Of a stretch of 64,000 nucleotides of DNA, positions 52,541 through 61,613 are shown in pieces (positions within the stretch are counted from its first letter, which is position 1; the number at the start of each line of letters is the position of its first letter). The stretch spans positions 3,449,501 through 3,513,500 of the forward strand of contig NZ_JACBZR010000001.1 of NCBI RefSeq assembly GCF_013408335.1, given 5' to 3'. Below the pieces are notes generated by a model. That model saw nothing but the letters and a program-made list of their open reading frames with translations. It did not search any database and was not told the origin of the DNA. The translations under genes and the position numbers were made by a program. Source of the DNA: Nocardioides panzhihuensis. GTDB lineage: Bacteria > Actinomycetota > Actinomycetes > Propionibacteriales > Nocardioidaceae.

Positions 52541-53389
52541 ATGAGCGATCGCTACGGCTCCGACGTCCTGTCCGGTGACTGGCGCAAGCCCAAGCATGGG
52601 CGTGCCGTCGAGACCCCCGCAGAGCTGGGCGCGGTGGTGGAGGAGGTCGAGACCGACTTCGTCGGCGAGATCGTGCAGATCGACCGCGACCTGCACACGC
52701 TGACCCTGGAGGACCGGCGCGGCAAGCGGCGTACGTTCCCGCTCGGCCCGGGCTTCTGGCTCGAGGGCAAGCCGGTCATCCTCACTCCCCCGGTGACCCG
52801 GGTTGCGCCCTCGAAGCCAACCCGGACGGCCTCGGGTTCGGTCGCCGTCGACGACGTCAAGGCGCGGGTCGCGCGTGAGTCGCGGATCTTCGTCGAGGGC
52901 CGCCACGACGCCGAGCTGGTCGAGAAGATCTGGGGCGACGACCTGCGGATCGAGGGTGTCGTCGTCGAGTATCTGGGCGGCGTCGACGACCTCGCCGACC
53001 ATCTGGTCGACTTCCGTCCGGGGCCGTCGCGCCGGGTCGGTGTGCTCGTCGACCACCTGGTCAAAGGTTCGAAGGAGGCTCGGATCGCGGAGTCGATCCG
53101 GCGCTCCAAGGTCGGTCAGCACGTGCTCATCGTCGGTCACCCGTTCATCGACGTGTGGCAGGCGGTCAAGCCGGACCGGGTCGGGCTGGAGGCCTGGCCG
53201 AACGTGCCCCGCTCGATCGAGTGGAAGAAGGGCATCTGCCAGCACCTGGGCTGGCCCCACCGCGACCAGGCCGACATCGCCCGGGCGTGGAAACACATCC
53301 TGGGGCGCGTGAACACGTTCGGCGACCTCGAGCCCGACCTGCTCGGTCGGGTCGAGGAGCTGATCGACTTCGTGACGGCCGAGCAGTGA
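52541..53389 (+). CDS. DUF3097-family protein
   Basis: 282 residues. The start YGSDVLSGDWRKPKHGRAVETPAELGAVVEEVETDFVGEI and the TOPRIM-like segment ARVARESRIFVEGRHDAELVEKIWGDDLRIEGV belong to the actinobacterial DUF3097 family. The later VDHLVKGSKEARIAE … VLIVGHPFIDVWQAV fits a nucleotide or nucleic-acid fold. Function is not known. ATG 52541 follows shortly after the DUF2470 gene, probably one transcript. Confidence 0.8.
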   Translation: MSDRYGSDVLSGDWRKPKHGRAVETPAELGAVVEEVETDFVGEIVQIDRDLHTLTLEDRRGKRRTFPLGPGFWLEGKPVILTPPVTRVAPSKPTRTASGSVAVDDVKARVARESRIFVEGRHDAELVEKIWGDDLRIEGVVVEYLGGVDDLADHLVDFRPGPSRRVGVLVDHLVKGSKEARIAESIRRSKVGQHVLIVGHPFIDVWQAVKPDRVGLEAWPNVPRSIEWKKGICQHLGWPHRDQADIARAWKHILGRVNTFGDLEPDLLGRVEELIDFVTAEQ

Positions 53390-53413
53390 TCGAGCAGTGA
53401 TGTGGTGCAGCGA

Positions 53414-53608
53414 TCAGTAGGACGACTTCTTCGGCATGATGATCCACAGCACGAGGTAGACGACGACCTGCGGTCCGGGCAGCAGGCAGGAGAGGACGAA
53501 GGCCAGCCGGATCAGGTTGGCGTTGATGCCGAACCGCTCGCCGAGACCGCCGCAGACGCCGGCGATCCATTTGTTGTTGGAGGGGCGGGAAAGAGTTGTG
53601 GTTGCCAT
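53414..53608 (-). CDS. PspC-domain small membrane protein
   Basis: 64 residues: SNNKWIAGVCGGLGERFGINANLIRLAFVLSCLLPGPQVVVYLVLWIIMPKK, a single PspC domain with one to two hydrophobic helices. PspC proteins sense envelope stress in other bacteria. ATG 53608 has GGAG close upstream. A hairpin-forming GATCAGG stretch follows hemW between 53640 and 53675. Confidence 0.85.
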   Translation of the reverse strand: MATTTLSRPSNNKWIAGVCGGLGERFGINANLIRLAFVLSCLLPGPQVVVYLVLWIIMPKKSSY

Positions 53609-53687
53609 AGCTCCACCATGCCCTGTCCGACGGTGTTTACCAATCAGGATCTCCCCTGATCCTCTGATCAGGACCGATGCCCCGGGC

Positions 53688-54899
53688 TCAGGGGAGCAGG
53701 TCCCGGACCACCGCGTCGGCCAGGAGCCTGCCGGTCTCGGTGAGGACGATCGTGTCGTCGGAGACGGTGACCAGGCCGCGGCGTACCTGATCGGGCAGGG
53801 CCGCACGGCCATCGTCGTCGAGGGCGTGAGTGGACAGCCCGTCGGCGAGGCGGAGCTCGAGGAGGACGCGCTCGACGCGCCGGTCCTCCTCCGCCAGGAT
53901 CTCGCGGGCGTGGGCCGGGCTCTGCCCGCTGGTGATGCGATCGGCGTACGCCTTGGGGTGCTTGACGTTCCACCACCGCGTGCCGCCGACGTGGCTGTGC
54001 GCGCCGGGACCGACACCCCACCAGTCGCCGCCCTGCCAGTAGAGCATGTTGTGACGACAGCGCTGGGTCTCGTCGGTGGCCCAGTTCGAGACCTCGTACC
54101 AGGTCAGGCCGTGCGCTCGGAGGGTGGCGTCGGCCAGCTCGTACTTGTCGGCGAGGTCGTCCTCGTCGGGCATCTCGATCTCGCCTCTCCGGACCCTGCG
54201 CGCCAGAGCCGTGCCGTCCTCGACGATGAGGGAGTAGGCCGAGATGTGGTCGGGGTTGCTGGCCAGCGCGGAGTCGAGGCTCGTCTTCCAGTCGGCGACC
54301 GACTCGCCGGGCGTGCCGTAGATGAGATCGAGGGAGACCTGCTCGAAGCCGGCCTCGCGGGCCCACTCCACGACCAGCGGGACCCGCTCGGGGTCGTGGG
54401 TGCGGTCGAGGGTTGCGAGCACCTGCGGCACCGCTGACTGCATGCCGAAGCTGAGCCGGGTGAAGCCGCCCGCGCGCAGGGTCCGCAGGTAGTCCAGGTC
54501 GACGGAGTCGGGGTTGGCCTCGGTCGTCACCTCGACGTCGTCGGCGAGACCGAACTCGTCCTTGATCGCACCGAGCATGCTGACCAGGTCGTCCGCCGGC
54601 AGGAGCGTCGGGGTGCCGCCGCCGAAGAAGACGGTGTCGACCTGCTTGTCGCTGGCTCCCAGCACCCGGCGCGCCAGCCTGATCTCCTCGATGGCCTGGT
54701 CGGCGTACGTCTGCCTGCTCACGCCGGGGCCGAGCTCCGTCGCGGTGTAGGTGTTGAAGTCGCAGTAGCCGCACCGGACCGTGCAGAACGGGACGTGGAC
54801 GTAGAAGCCCAGCCCCTTCTCCCCCAGCGTGCTCAGCGAGTCGGCCGGCAGCGACCCGTCGGCGGGGGCGGGGTCGCCGGGAGGCAGAGCGGAAGGCAC
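53688..54899 (-). CDS. hemW: HemW, radical-SAM heme chaperone (coproporphyrinogen oxidase-like)
   Basis: 403 residues. N-terminal HVPFCTVRCGYCDF gives the CX3CX2C radical-SAM cluster near residue 40. VFFGGGTPTLL and TEANPDSVD follow, then SLDLIYGTPGES and the C-terminal HemW domain. HemW delivers heme or acts as a chaperone rather than oxidising coproporphyrinogen. GTG 54899 is used. An inverted repeat lies between it and the divergent acetyltransferase. Confidence 0.9.
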   Translation of the reverse strand: MPSALPPGDPAPADGSLPADSLSTLGEKGLGFYVHVPFCTVRCGYCDFNTYTATELGPGVSRQTYADQAIEEIRLARRVLGASDKQVDTVFFGGGTPTLLPADDLVSMLGAIKDEFGLADDVEVTTEANPDSVDLDYLRTLRAGGFTRLSFGMQSAVPQVLATLDRTHDPERVPLVVEWAREAGFEQVSLDLIYGTPGESVADWKTSLDSALASNPDHISAYSLIVEDGTALARRVRRGEIEMPDEDDLADKYELADATLRAHGLTWYEVSNWATDETQRCRHNMLYWQGGDWWGVGPGAHSHVGGTRWWNVKHPKAYADRITSGQSPAHAREILAEEDRRVERVLLELRLADGLSTHALDDDGRAALPDQVRRGLVTVSDDTIVLTETGRLLADAVVRDLLP

Positions 54900-54903
54900 C
54901 TGT

Positions 54904-54931
54904 CCATTATCGAGCCACCTGTCGATAATGG
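54904..54931. promoter_or_regulatory. perfect inverted repeat between hemW and acetyltransferase
   Basis: CCATTATCGA and TCGATAATGG (10-base arms, 8-base spacer) in the 69-base gap between divergent starts. Shape and length fit a dimeric regulator operator; no family assigned. Confidence 0.6.
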
Positions 54932-54968
54932 TTAACCGTGCCTGGTGCGATGATGGGAAAATCCCAGG

Positions 54969-55676
54969 GTGTCCGTCTCTCAGCCCGATCTTCTTCTCGA
55001 CGATGTCCTCGACAACCCGGTGTGGTCGTCATTGACCGGGGCACATGCCTGGCTCGCGGAGGGGACCGGCCTCGCTCGCCGCTATCGGCCCGACGTCTCG
55101 CCCTTCGCCGCGGTCTCCGACCCGCGCGAGCCGCAGGCGTGGCGCGACCTGGCCGAGGCCGTCGGACCTGGTGGCACCGCGCTCATCACCGGAGCCGGCG
55201 GTGTCTGCGGGGACGGCTGGTCGGTCCTCGGAGGTGGCGAAGGGGTCCAGCTCGTCGAGACGCCACGGGTCGCCGCGGCGCCTGATCCCGAGGCGGTCGT
55301 GCTCGGGGCCGCCGACGTACCCGAGATGCTCGACCTCGTCGCTCGCACCGAGCCCGGACCGTTCGAGAAGTCGACCCACACGATGGGTACGTATCTGGGG
55401 CTGCGCGACGAGGGCCGCCTCGTCGCGATGGCCGGTCAGCGGATGCATCCGGACGGGTGGATCGAGATCAGTGCCGTCTGCACCGCTCCCGAGGCCCGCC
55501 GCCGCGGGCTCGCCCGCCGTCTGGTCCTTGCCGTCACCGCCGACATCCACGCCCGCGGCTGTCGGGCGTTGATGCACGCCTCGGTCACCAACACCAGCGC
55601 CATCTCGGTCTACCTGGGGCTCGGCTTCGAGCAGCGCCGGCGTACGACCTTCGAGATGTTCCAGGCGGCCGGCTAG
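54969..55676 (+). CDS. GNAT-family N-acetyltransferase
   Basis: 235 residues. C-terminal acetyl-CoA fold with the A motif VCTAPEARRRGLARRLVLAVTADIHARG near residue 170, then SAISVYLGLGFEQRRRTTFEMF. The N-terminal half (WSSLTGAHAWLAEGTGLARRYRPDVSPFAAV) is an FR47-like extension. GTG 54969. Substrate unknown. A family A repeat follows at its 3' end. Confidence 0.82.
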   Translation: MSVSQPDLLLDDVLDNPVWSSLTGAHAWLAEGTGLARRYRPDVSPFAAVSDPREPQAWRDLAEAVGPGGTALITGAGGVCGDGWSVLGGGEGVQLVETPRVAAAPDPEAVVLGAADVPEMLDLVARTEPGPFEKSTHTMGTYLGLRDEGRLVAMAGQRMHPDGWIEISAVCTAPEARRRGLARRLVLAVTADIHARGCRALMHASVTNTSAISVYLGLGFEQRRRTTFEMFQAAG

Positions 55677-55677
55677 C

Positions 55678-55790
55678 GCCGAGGCGTCACCCGCGTCGGC
55701 CGAGGCGTCGCGTACGTCGTGCGAGAGGTCACCGACTGCCATCTCGCACGACGGGAGTGACGTCTCGGCCGACGGGAGTGACGTCTCGGC
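55678..55790. repeat. family A dispersed palindrome, doubled copy
   Basis: GCCGAGGCGTCAC (55678-55690) is paired with two successive GTGACGTCTCGGC units (55757-55769, 55778-55790). A separate perfect 11-base inner stem GTCGTGCGAGA/TCTCGCACGAC occurs at 55716-55726 and 55742-55752. It fills the gap between the convergent acetyltransferase and dnaE2. Confidence 0.8.
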
Positions 55791-55801
55791 GGGGTCCGCG
55801 G

Positions 55802-58800
55802 TCAGCGGAAGTCGCGGGAGCGGTGGCGGGAGGCGATGGCCTTGGCGGCCTCGGGGTGGATCTCCTCGAGCGGGGCGAGGCGGTCGGCGACCAGGTTGGT
55901 GACTCCGTCGTTGCGCTCGAGGATGCCGCGGATGAGCATCACCGAGGTGGAGACCGCGATCTTGCGGTGCTTCCTCCACAGGCCGGCGGAGCAGACGACG
56001 TTGAGCATCCCGGTCTCGTCCTCGAGGTTGATGAAGGTGACCCCGCCCGCGGTCCCGGGGCGCTGGCGGTGGGTGACCAGGCCGGCGACGGTGATGCGTC
56101 GGCCGGACTCTGCGGTGGGCAGATCGCTGATCTTCGGGAGCCCCGCCGCGGTCAGACCGGGCCGGAGGTGGGCGAAGGGGTGGCTGCCGGGGGTCACACC
56201 GGTCGCCCAGAGGTCGGCGAGGGTCTCCTCGACCGGGTCGAGGCCGGGCAGCTCAGGCGTCTCGGCGGTGAACCGCACCCCCTCGAGCTGGTCCTCGGAC
56301 TCGGTCCAGCCCGCCTGCCACAGCGCCTGGCGACGGCTCGCGGTGAACACGTCCAGACATCCCGCGGTCGCCAGCGCCTCGAGCTGGGCCCGTTCCAGGC
56401 CGGCGCGTCGGGAGAGATCGAGGGAGTCCTTGAGCGGCGCCTCCTCGCGAGCCTTCACGATCCGCTCGGCGACGTCCTTGCCGATGCCGCGTACGGAGTC
56501 CAGCCCCAGCCGCACCGCAAAGTTCCCGTCACGCCGGTGCTCCGGGGTGGGGTCGGGGGTGCCGGGCACCCACTCGGTCTGCTCTCCGTCGAGCAGGCAC
56601 TCCGCCCGCCCGGTGGCCTCGACGGGCTCGGTCTCGGGATCGAGGGGCTCCAAGCCGGCCGTCGCTTGGCTGAGCACCAGATCCGGGCGGCGTACGTCCA
56701 CACCGTGGCGGCGGGCGTCCTGGGTCAGCGACTGCGGTGAGTAGAAGCCCATCGGCTGGGCCCGGAGCAGGCCGGCCAGGAAGGCAGCCGGGTAGTGGAG
56801 CTTGAACCACGACGAGGCGTAGACGAGCTTGGCGAAGCTCAGCGCATGGGACTCGGCGAAGCCGAAGTTCGCGAAGGAGAGGATCTGGGTGTAGACCGCC
56901 TTGGCGGTCTGCTCGCTCATCCCCTTGGCGCGCATGCCGCGGTAGAGCTTCTCCTTGAGCGAGTCGATGCGCTCGACGCCGCGCTTGGAGCCCATCGCCC
57001 GACGCAGCAGGTCGGCATCGTCGTGCGAGAAGTCGCCGAGCACCCGGCCCATCTCCATGAGCTGCTCCTGGAACAGCGGCACCCCGCGGGTGCGCTCCAG
57101 CACCGGGATCAGCAGCTCGTGGGCATAGCTGGCGGGCTCGCGACCGGTGGCCCGGCGTACGTAGGGATGGACCGCTCCACCCTGCACCGGCCCCGGCCTG
57201 ATGAGCGCGATCTCGATGGCCAGGTCGTAGAAGCATCGCGGCTGCAGCCGCGGCAGCGTGCCGATCTGCGCGCGCGACTCGACCTGGAAGACCCCGATCG
57301 AGTCGGCCCGGCAGAGCATGTCGTAGACCGCCGGCTCCTCCTTCGGGATGGCCGCCAGGGTCCACTGCTCGTCCAGGTGCTCCGCAGCCAGCCGCATCAT
57401 GTGGTCGAGCGCCGCCAGCATCCCGAGCCCGAGCAGGTCGAACTTCACCAGCCCCATGTATTCGGCGGCGTCCTTGTCCCACTGGATCACGGTGCGCTTC
57501 TCCATGCGGGCGCGCTCGATGGGCACCACCTCGCCGATCGGCTCCTCGGTCAGCACCATGCCGCCGGAGTGGATGCCGAGATGGCGCGGAGCTCCGTGGA
57601 TCTCCTCGGCCAGCGCCAGGACCGGAGCGGGGATGCCGACGTCGTCCGGTGCCTCGACGCGGGAGTAGCCGAGGTGCTTGGACCAGGCGTCCTGCTGACC
57701 GGGGCTGTGCCCGAGCGCCTTGGCCGCGTCCCTGACCGCCATCTTCGGCCGGTAGCCGACGATGTTCGCGACCTGTGCGGCGTTGCGGCGGCCGTAGGTG
57801 TCGTAGACCCACTGGATCACCTTCTCCCGCTTGTCGGAGTCGAAGTCGACATCGATGTCGGGCTCCTCCTCCCGATGCTCGGAGATGAACCGCTCGAAGG
57901 GCAGTCGGTAGAAGACGGGGTCGATCGCGGTGATCCCGAGCGCGTAGCAGACCGCAGAGGCGGCCGCGCTCCCCCGCCCCTGGCAGAGGATCTTCTCCTT
58001 CCGCGCGAACGCCACGATGTCGTGCACGATCACGAAGTAGCCCGCGAAGTCCTTGCGCTCAATGACGTCGAGCTCATGCTCCATACGCTTGCGGGCCTTC
58101 GCGACGAACTTCGGGGCGGCGGCGTACGCCTCCGCATAGCGCTCCGCGAAACCTTCCTCGGTCAGGTGGCGCAGCCAGCTCGCGGCGGTCTCGCCCTCGG
58201 GGATCCCGCGCTTGGGCAGCTTCGGGGTGGCCTTGCGCAGGTCGAAGGCGCACTCCTCGGCGATCTCGACGCTGCGTGCCACCGCGCCCGGGTAGCGCCG
58301 GAAGAGGTGCTGCATCTCCTCCCCCGACCTGACGTACGCCGCAGGCCCCGCCGGGAGCCAGCCGGCGATGTCGCTCAAGGTGCGCCGCGCGCGGACCGCC
58401 GCGAGTGCTTCTGCCACCCGGTGCCGGTCGGGCGTGGCGTAGTGGACGTTGTTGGTGGCGACCGTGGGCAGACCGGCCTCGCGGGCGATGTCGGCGAGCA
58501 TGTCGTTGTCGTAGGAGTCGGTCGGGTGGCCGCGGTCGGTCAGCTCGACGACTACGTTCTCTTTCCCGAAGCGATCGATGAGGCCCCGCAGCGCCCGGGC
58601 CGCGGCGATCGGGCCGGTGCTGGTGAGAGCCTGGCGGACCTCGCCCTTGCGGCAGCCCGTCAGAATCAGCCAGCTGCCGGAACGGGCCCGGTCGGCGAGC
58701 TCATCGAGGTCGTAGGTCGGCCGCCCCTTCTCGTCGCCGCGCAGCTGTGCCTCCGTGATCGCGCCGGCCAGCTGCCGATAGCCGTCGACGCCCCTGGCCA

Positions 58801-59251
58801 GCACCAGGAGGTGGCTGCCCTCGGGGTCGGCGACCCCGTTCTGCGGCTTGGTCAGGCCCAACGACAGCTCGGCACCGTAGACGGTCAGCAACCGCTGCCC
58901 CGGCGCGAGCTTCTGCGCCGCCTCGGCGCTGTACGCATTTACCGCCTCCGCTAGGGCAGGAGCCCCATAGAACCCGTCGTGGTCGGTGATCGCGATCCCG
59001 TGCAGACCCTGCCGGATCGCCTCGGCGACCAGCGCCGACGGCGAGCTCGCTCCGTCGAGGAAGGAGAAGTCGGAGTGGGCGTGGAGCTCGGCGTACGGCA
59101 CCACCGGGCCCTCCGGCCCGCGCACCTCCCCCTCAGGAAGCCGCTTCTTGCGCCGGGAGATCGGTGCGTCCCCGTAGGGATCAGCGGGCGGACGGCCCGA
59201 GAGCCGTCGCTCCAGCTCCTTCCACGGGATCTCGGGGTTGTTCCAGCCCAT
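55802..59251 (-). CDS. dnaE2: error-prone DNA polymerase III alpha subunit DnaE2
   Basis: 1149 residues. PHP domain at the start (AELHAHSDFSFLDGASSPSAL), polymerase palm with EEEPDIDVDFDSDKRE giving catalytic Asp residues, and DLLGLGMLAALDHMM near 585. Helix-hairpin-helix segments occur near 900-930 and an OB fold near 1060 (ITVAGLVTHRQRPGTAGGVTFINLEDE). It performs translesion synthesis with ImuA/ImuB. Fourteen bases separate it from imuB. Confidence 0.95.
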   Translation of the reverse strand: MGWNNPEIPWKELERRLSGRPPADPYGDAPISRRKKRLPEGEVRGPEGPVVPYAELHAHSDFSFLDGASSPSALVAEAIRQGLHGIAITDHDGFYGAPALAEAVNAYSAEAAQKLAPGQRLLTVYGAELSLGLTKPQNGVADPEGSHLLVLARGVDGYRQLAGAITEAQLRGDEKGRPTYDLDELADRARSGSWLILTGCRKGEVRQALTSTGPIAAARALRGLIDRFGKENVVVELTDRGHPTDSYDNDMLADIAREAGLPTVATNNVHYATPDRHRVAEALAAVRARRTLSDIAGWLPAGPAAYVRSGEEMQHLFRRYPGAVARSVEIAEECAFDLRKATPKLPKRGIPEGETAASWLRHLTEEGFAERYAEAYAAAPKFVAKARKRMEHELDVIERKDFAGYFVIVHDIVAFARKEKILCQGRGSAAASAVCYALGITAIDPVFYRLPFERFISEHREEEPDIDVDFDSDKREKVIQWVYDTYGRRNAAQVANIVGYRPKMAVRDAAKALGHSPGQQDAWSKHLGYSRVEAPDDVGIPAPVLALAEEIHGAPRHLGIHSGGMVLTEEPIGEVVPIERARMEKRTVIQWDKDAAEYMGLVKFDLLGLGMLAALDHMMRLAAEHLDEQWTLAAIPKEEPAVYDMLCRADSIGVFQVESRAQIGTLPRLQPRCFYDLAIEIALIRPGPVQGGAVHPYVRRATGREPASYAHELLIPVLERTRGVPLFQEQLMEMGRVLGDFSHDDADLLRRAMGSKRGVERIDSLKEKLYRGMRAKGMSEQTAKAVYTQILSFANFGFAESHALSFAKLVYASSWFKLHYPAAFLAGLLRAQPMGFYSPQSLTQDARRHGVDVRRPDLVLSQATAGLEPLDPETEPVEATGRAECLLDGEQTEWVPGTPDPTPEHRRDGNFAVRLGLDSVRGIGKDVAERIVKAREEAPLKDSLDLSRRAGLERAQLEALATAGCLDVFTASRRQALWQAGWTESEDQLEGVRFTAETPELPGLDPVEETLADLWATGVTPGSHPFAHLRPGLTAAGLPKISDLPTAESGRRITVAGLVTHRQRPGTAGGVTFINLEDETGMLNVVCSAGLWRKHRKIAVSTSVMLIRGILERNDGVTNLVADRLAPLEEIHPEAAKAIASRHRSRDFR

Positions 59252-59265
59252 CGGTCGAAGCCCCG

Positions 59266-60789
59266 TCAGTCATAGCTGGCTTCAGTGAGCCAGTGGTCGG
59301 TGTCGAAGGTGGCCAGCCAGGCGCGGCCGTCGACCCCGACGAGCTGGAAACGGGCGACCCGCCGCCCGCCGCCGGGCTCCCACCACGCCTCGGTGACCGG
59401 CCACGGACCGGCCCAGGAGGCGATCCGCTGCCAAGGTTGGCCGGCTGCGGGCCGGTAGCGGGCAGGGTCGGCGGAGACGCCGCCGCGCGGGAGCACCAGC
59501 ACCTGTCGCCCGGCCTGGTCGCAGACCTCCGCCGGCCACGGATCGGCCAGGACCCGAGCCGGAGCCGGCGGCGGGATCGATCCCGGCCATGGCAGCCCAC
59601 GGTCGCGGAGGGTGCTGGGACGATCACCCCAGGGGACGTACGCCTGCCGGTCGCTCGGGCTCCGGCCCCCCTGGAGCACCGGGGCGACGACGGCCTCGTG
59701 ACCGAGCAGCCCCTGCACCCGGGCGATGCCGCGATCGACACGCTCGTTCGTGCCGCCCCAGAGGCCGTCGGCGTGGACCGCCTCGGAGACGGCGACCTCG
59801 GGGACGAACCGGACCTCGGTCACCGCTCCCCCGCCCCTGCGCGCGACCCCGGCCAGCTGCCAGTGCAGCCGGTCGATGAGATCGACCGAGGAGAACCATC
59901 GCGGATGCGCCCAGGTGCGTACGGAGTCCGAGACGTCCTCCATCCCGACCTCGATCCGCACCTCGGTGCAGACCTCCTGTCGAGCCGCCAGGCCTTTCAC
60001 GAAACCCTCCGCCGCCTGCCGGGCCGAGAAGCAGACCGCCTCGGCGGAGTCGAGCGGCGGCTCGAAGGCCACCTCGGTGGTGAGCTCGGGCGGTGGCATA
60101 CGCCCGGTCACCGGCCGCGCTCCCTCGCCGTGGATCACCCGGCGGACCCAGGCCGCCTGCGCGCCGAAGCGCGCCTTGACGTCGGCGCCGGGCAGATCGG
60201 CGAGGCCGCCGAGCGTGGTCAGGCCGAGTCGCTGCAGCAGGCTGACCGCGTCCGCGTCCTCGAGGACATGGACCGGCAGCGCGCGAAGAAACGCGGTGGA
60301 GCCGCCGTCTTCCGGGACGGCGTACGTCTCCTGCAGCCCGGCGCTGCGCGCGGCCTGCTCGGCGGTGAAGAGCTCGTCGGCGATGCCGATCCGTACGTCC
60401 CAGATCCCGAGCCCGACCACGCACTCGGCGATCTCGGCGCCGGCCTCGGCCTCGCCGCCGTAGAACCGTGCCGGCGAGCGCAGCGCGACCAGTCCGGGAC
60501 GCAGCGGCATGACGCCGGGGCGCAGCTCCTCCAGGCGCACCAGCACCTCCTCGAACACCCGCGCGTCGCGGGCGTCGTCGGCGGCGAGCACCTGCACCTC
60601 GGGGCAGCGCGACTGCGCGTCCCGGCGCCGCATCCCGCGCTTGACCCCGAACTCCCGTGCCGCCTGGTTGCAGGCCTGGACCCGGTTCTGCGCGAAGACC
60701 GCCGCCGGCAGATGCCGCGGCAGCCCCTGCTCGCTCAGCGCCGCGGCGACCGGCCAGTCGGCGCACCAGACCACCAGCGTGCGATTCAT
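59266..60789 (-). CDS. imuB: ImuB, catalytically inactive Y-family polymerase homologue
   Basis: 507 residues. Starts RTLVVWCADWPVAAALSEQGLPRHL, the ImuB form of the Y-family palm, without the normal acidic pair; RSPARFYGGEAEAG replaces the second acidic motif. A late DRQAYVPWGDRPSTL segment is the ImuB tail where clamp contacts usually lie. It bridges the beta clamp, ImuA and DnaE2. ATG 60789 overlaps imuA (ATGA). Confidence 0.9.
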   Translation of the reverse strand: MNRTLVVWCADWPVAAALSEQGLPRHLPAAVFAQNRVQACNQAAREFGVKRGMRRRDAQSRCPEVQVLAADDARDARVFEEVLVRLEELRPGVMPLRPGLVALRSPARFYGGEAEAGAEIAECVVGLGIWDVRIGIADELFTAEQAARSAGLQETYAVPEDGGSTAFLRALPVHVLEDADAVSLLQRLGLTTLGGLADLPGADVKARFGAQAAWVRRVIHGEGARPVTGRMPPPELTTEVAFEPPLDSAEAVCFSARQAAEGFVKGLAARQEVCTEVRIEVGMEDVSDSVRTWAHPRWFSSVDLIDRLHWQLAGVARRGGGAVTEVRFVPEVAVSEAVHADGLWGGTNERVDRGIARVQGLLGHEAVVAPVLQGGRSPSDRQAYVPWGDRPSTLRDRGLPWPGSIPPPAPARVLADPWPAEVCDQAGRQVLVLPRGGVSADPARYRPAAGQPWQRIASWAGPWPVTEAWWEPGGGRRVARFQLVGVDGRAWLATFDTDHWLTEASYD

Positions 60790-61475
60790 GCGGACTCCTG
60801 TTTGCGCAGTTCAGCAATGCCCTTGACCGGTTCGAGGACCCGCCGCATGCCGCCGTCCTCAGCCGGGAACCAGAGCGCCGTACGCCGCGGCGGAGCCGTC
60901 CCGCGCACCGCCTCGACCACCATCCTTCTCGCCCGGAGGTGGCCGTCGCCGTTGCCCAGCCCGACCCAGCGCGGCTCGGTCGCCCGGAGGCGTACGTCTG
61001 CTCTCGGCCACTCCCCCAGCGCGACCAGCGCGGCGCCGCGGGTGCGCAGCCTGGCGCCGATCTTCTCGGCGACGCCCGGGGTCACCCGACCGGTCGGCCG
61101 GACCAGCACCAGCGTGACCACGTCGACCAGCGCCGCGGTCGCCTCCAGCCAGGAGTCCTTGGGCCGCGGCACCAGGATGGTCCGCTCCAGGTCGACCCCG
61201 GCCTCGGCCGCCGCCTCGGCACCGAAGTCCTCCACCCCGACGACGGCGGTCCACTCCCCCGCCCCCGACGGCCCGGCCAGCAGCAGCATCGCCAGCGAGA
61301 GCGAGTCGGCCGCGTACGTCCCACCGGCCCGAAGCTGCACCACCCCGCCGAGCGCCTCGTGCGTGGCCAGCTCCGCGCCGACGCCCGGCTTCTGCTCCAG
61401 CCGTCGCACCTTCGACCGAAGCTGCTCGATCTGCGCCAGCTTCTGGTGTCGTTCGATCCCCGCTACCACTCCCAC
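60786..61475 (-). CDS. imuA: ImuA-like RecA-fold mutasome protein
   Basis: 229 residues. Starts VVAGIERHQKLAQIEQLRSKVRRLEQ, then a RecA-like core (YAADSLSLAMLLLAGPSGAGEWTAVVGVEDFGAEAAAEAGVDLERTILVPRPKDSWLEATAALVDVV). GTG 61475 lies ten bases from a LexA box. In mycobacteria the equivalent ImuA' binds ImuB and DnaE2 for damage-induced mutagenesis. Confidence 0.88.
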   Translation of the reverse strand: MGVVAGIERHQKLAQIEQLRSKVRRLEQKPGVGAELATHEALGGVVQLRAGGTYAADSLSLAMLLLAGPSGAGEWTAVVGVEDFGAEAAAEAGVDLERTILVPRPKDSWLEATAALVDVVTLVLVRPTGRVTPGVAEKIGARLRTRGAALVALGEWPRADVRLRATEPRWVGLGNGDGHLRARRMVVEAVRGTAPPRRTALWFPAEDGGMRRVLEPVKGIAELRKQESA

Positions 61476-61485
61476 TCAATGAGTA

Positions 61486-61501
61486 TCGAACATTTGTTCG
61501 A
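61486..61501. promoter_or_regulatory. LexA (SOS) box upstream of imuA
   Basis: TCGAACATTTGTTCGA is near-palindromic, perfect outside its central four bases ATTT, with the GAAC-N4-GTTC core of Gram-positive LexA sites. It lies just upstream of imuA-imuB-dnaE2. Confidence 0.9.
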
Positions 61502-61511
61502 ACGGAGCAAG

Positions 61512-61604
61512 GTCGAGACGTCACTCCCGCTGGCCGAGACGTCACTTACGTCGGCCGAGCGGGCAACGGAATGCCATCTCGGCCGACGCAAGTGACGTCT
61601 CGGC
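61512..61604. repeat. family A nested palindrome behind the serine hydrolase gene
   Basis: Outer arms GCCGAGACGTCAC (61533-61545) and GTGACGTCTCGGC (61592-61604), inner arms GTCGGCCGAG (61550-61559) and CTCGGCCGAC (61578-61587), unmatched spacers TTAC and GCAA. A second half-copy GTCGAGACGTCAC begins at 61512. It lies between the hydrolase 3' end and the imuA promoter. Confidence 0.82.
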
Positions 61605-61613
61605 GCGGGGGGG

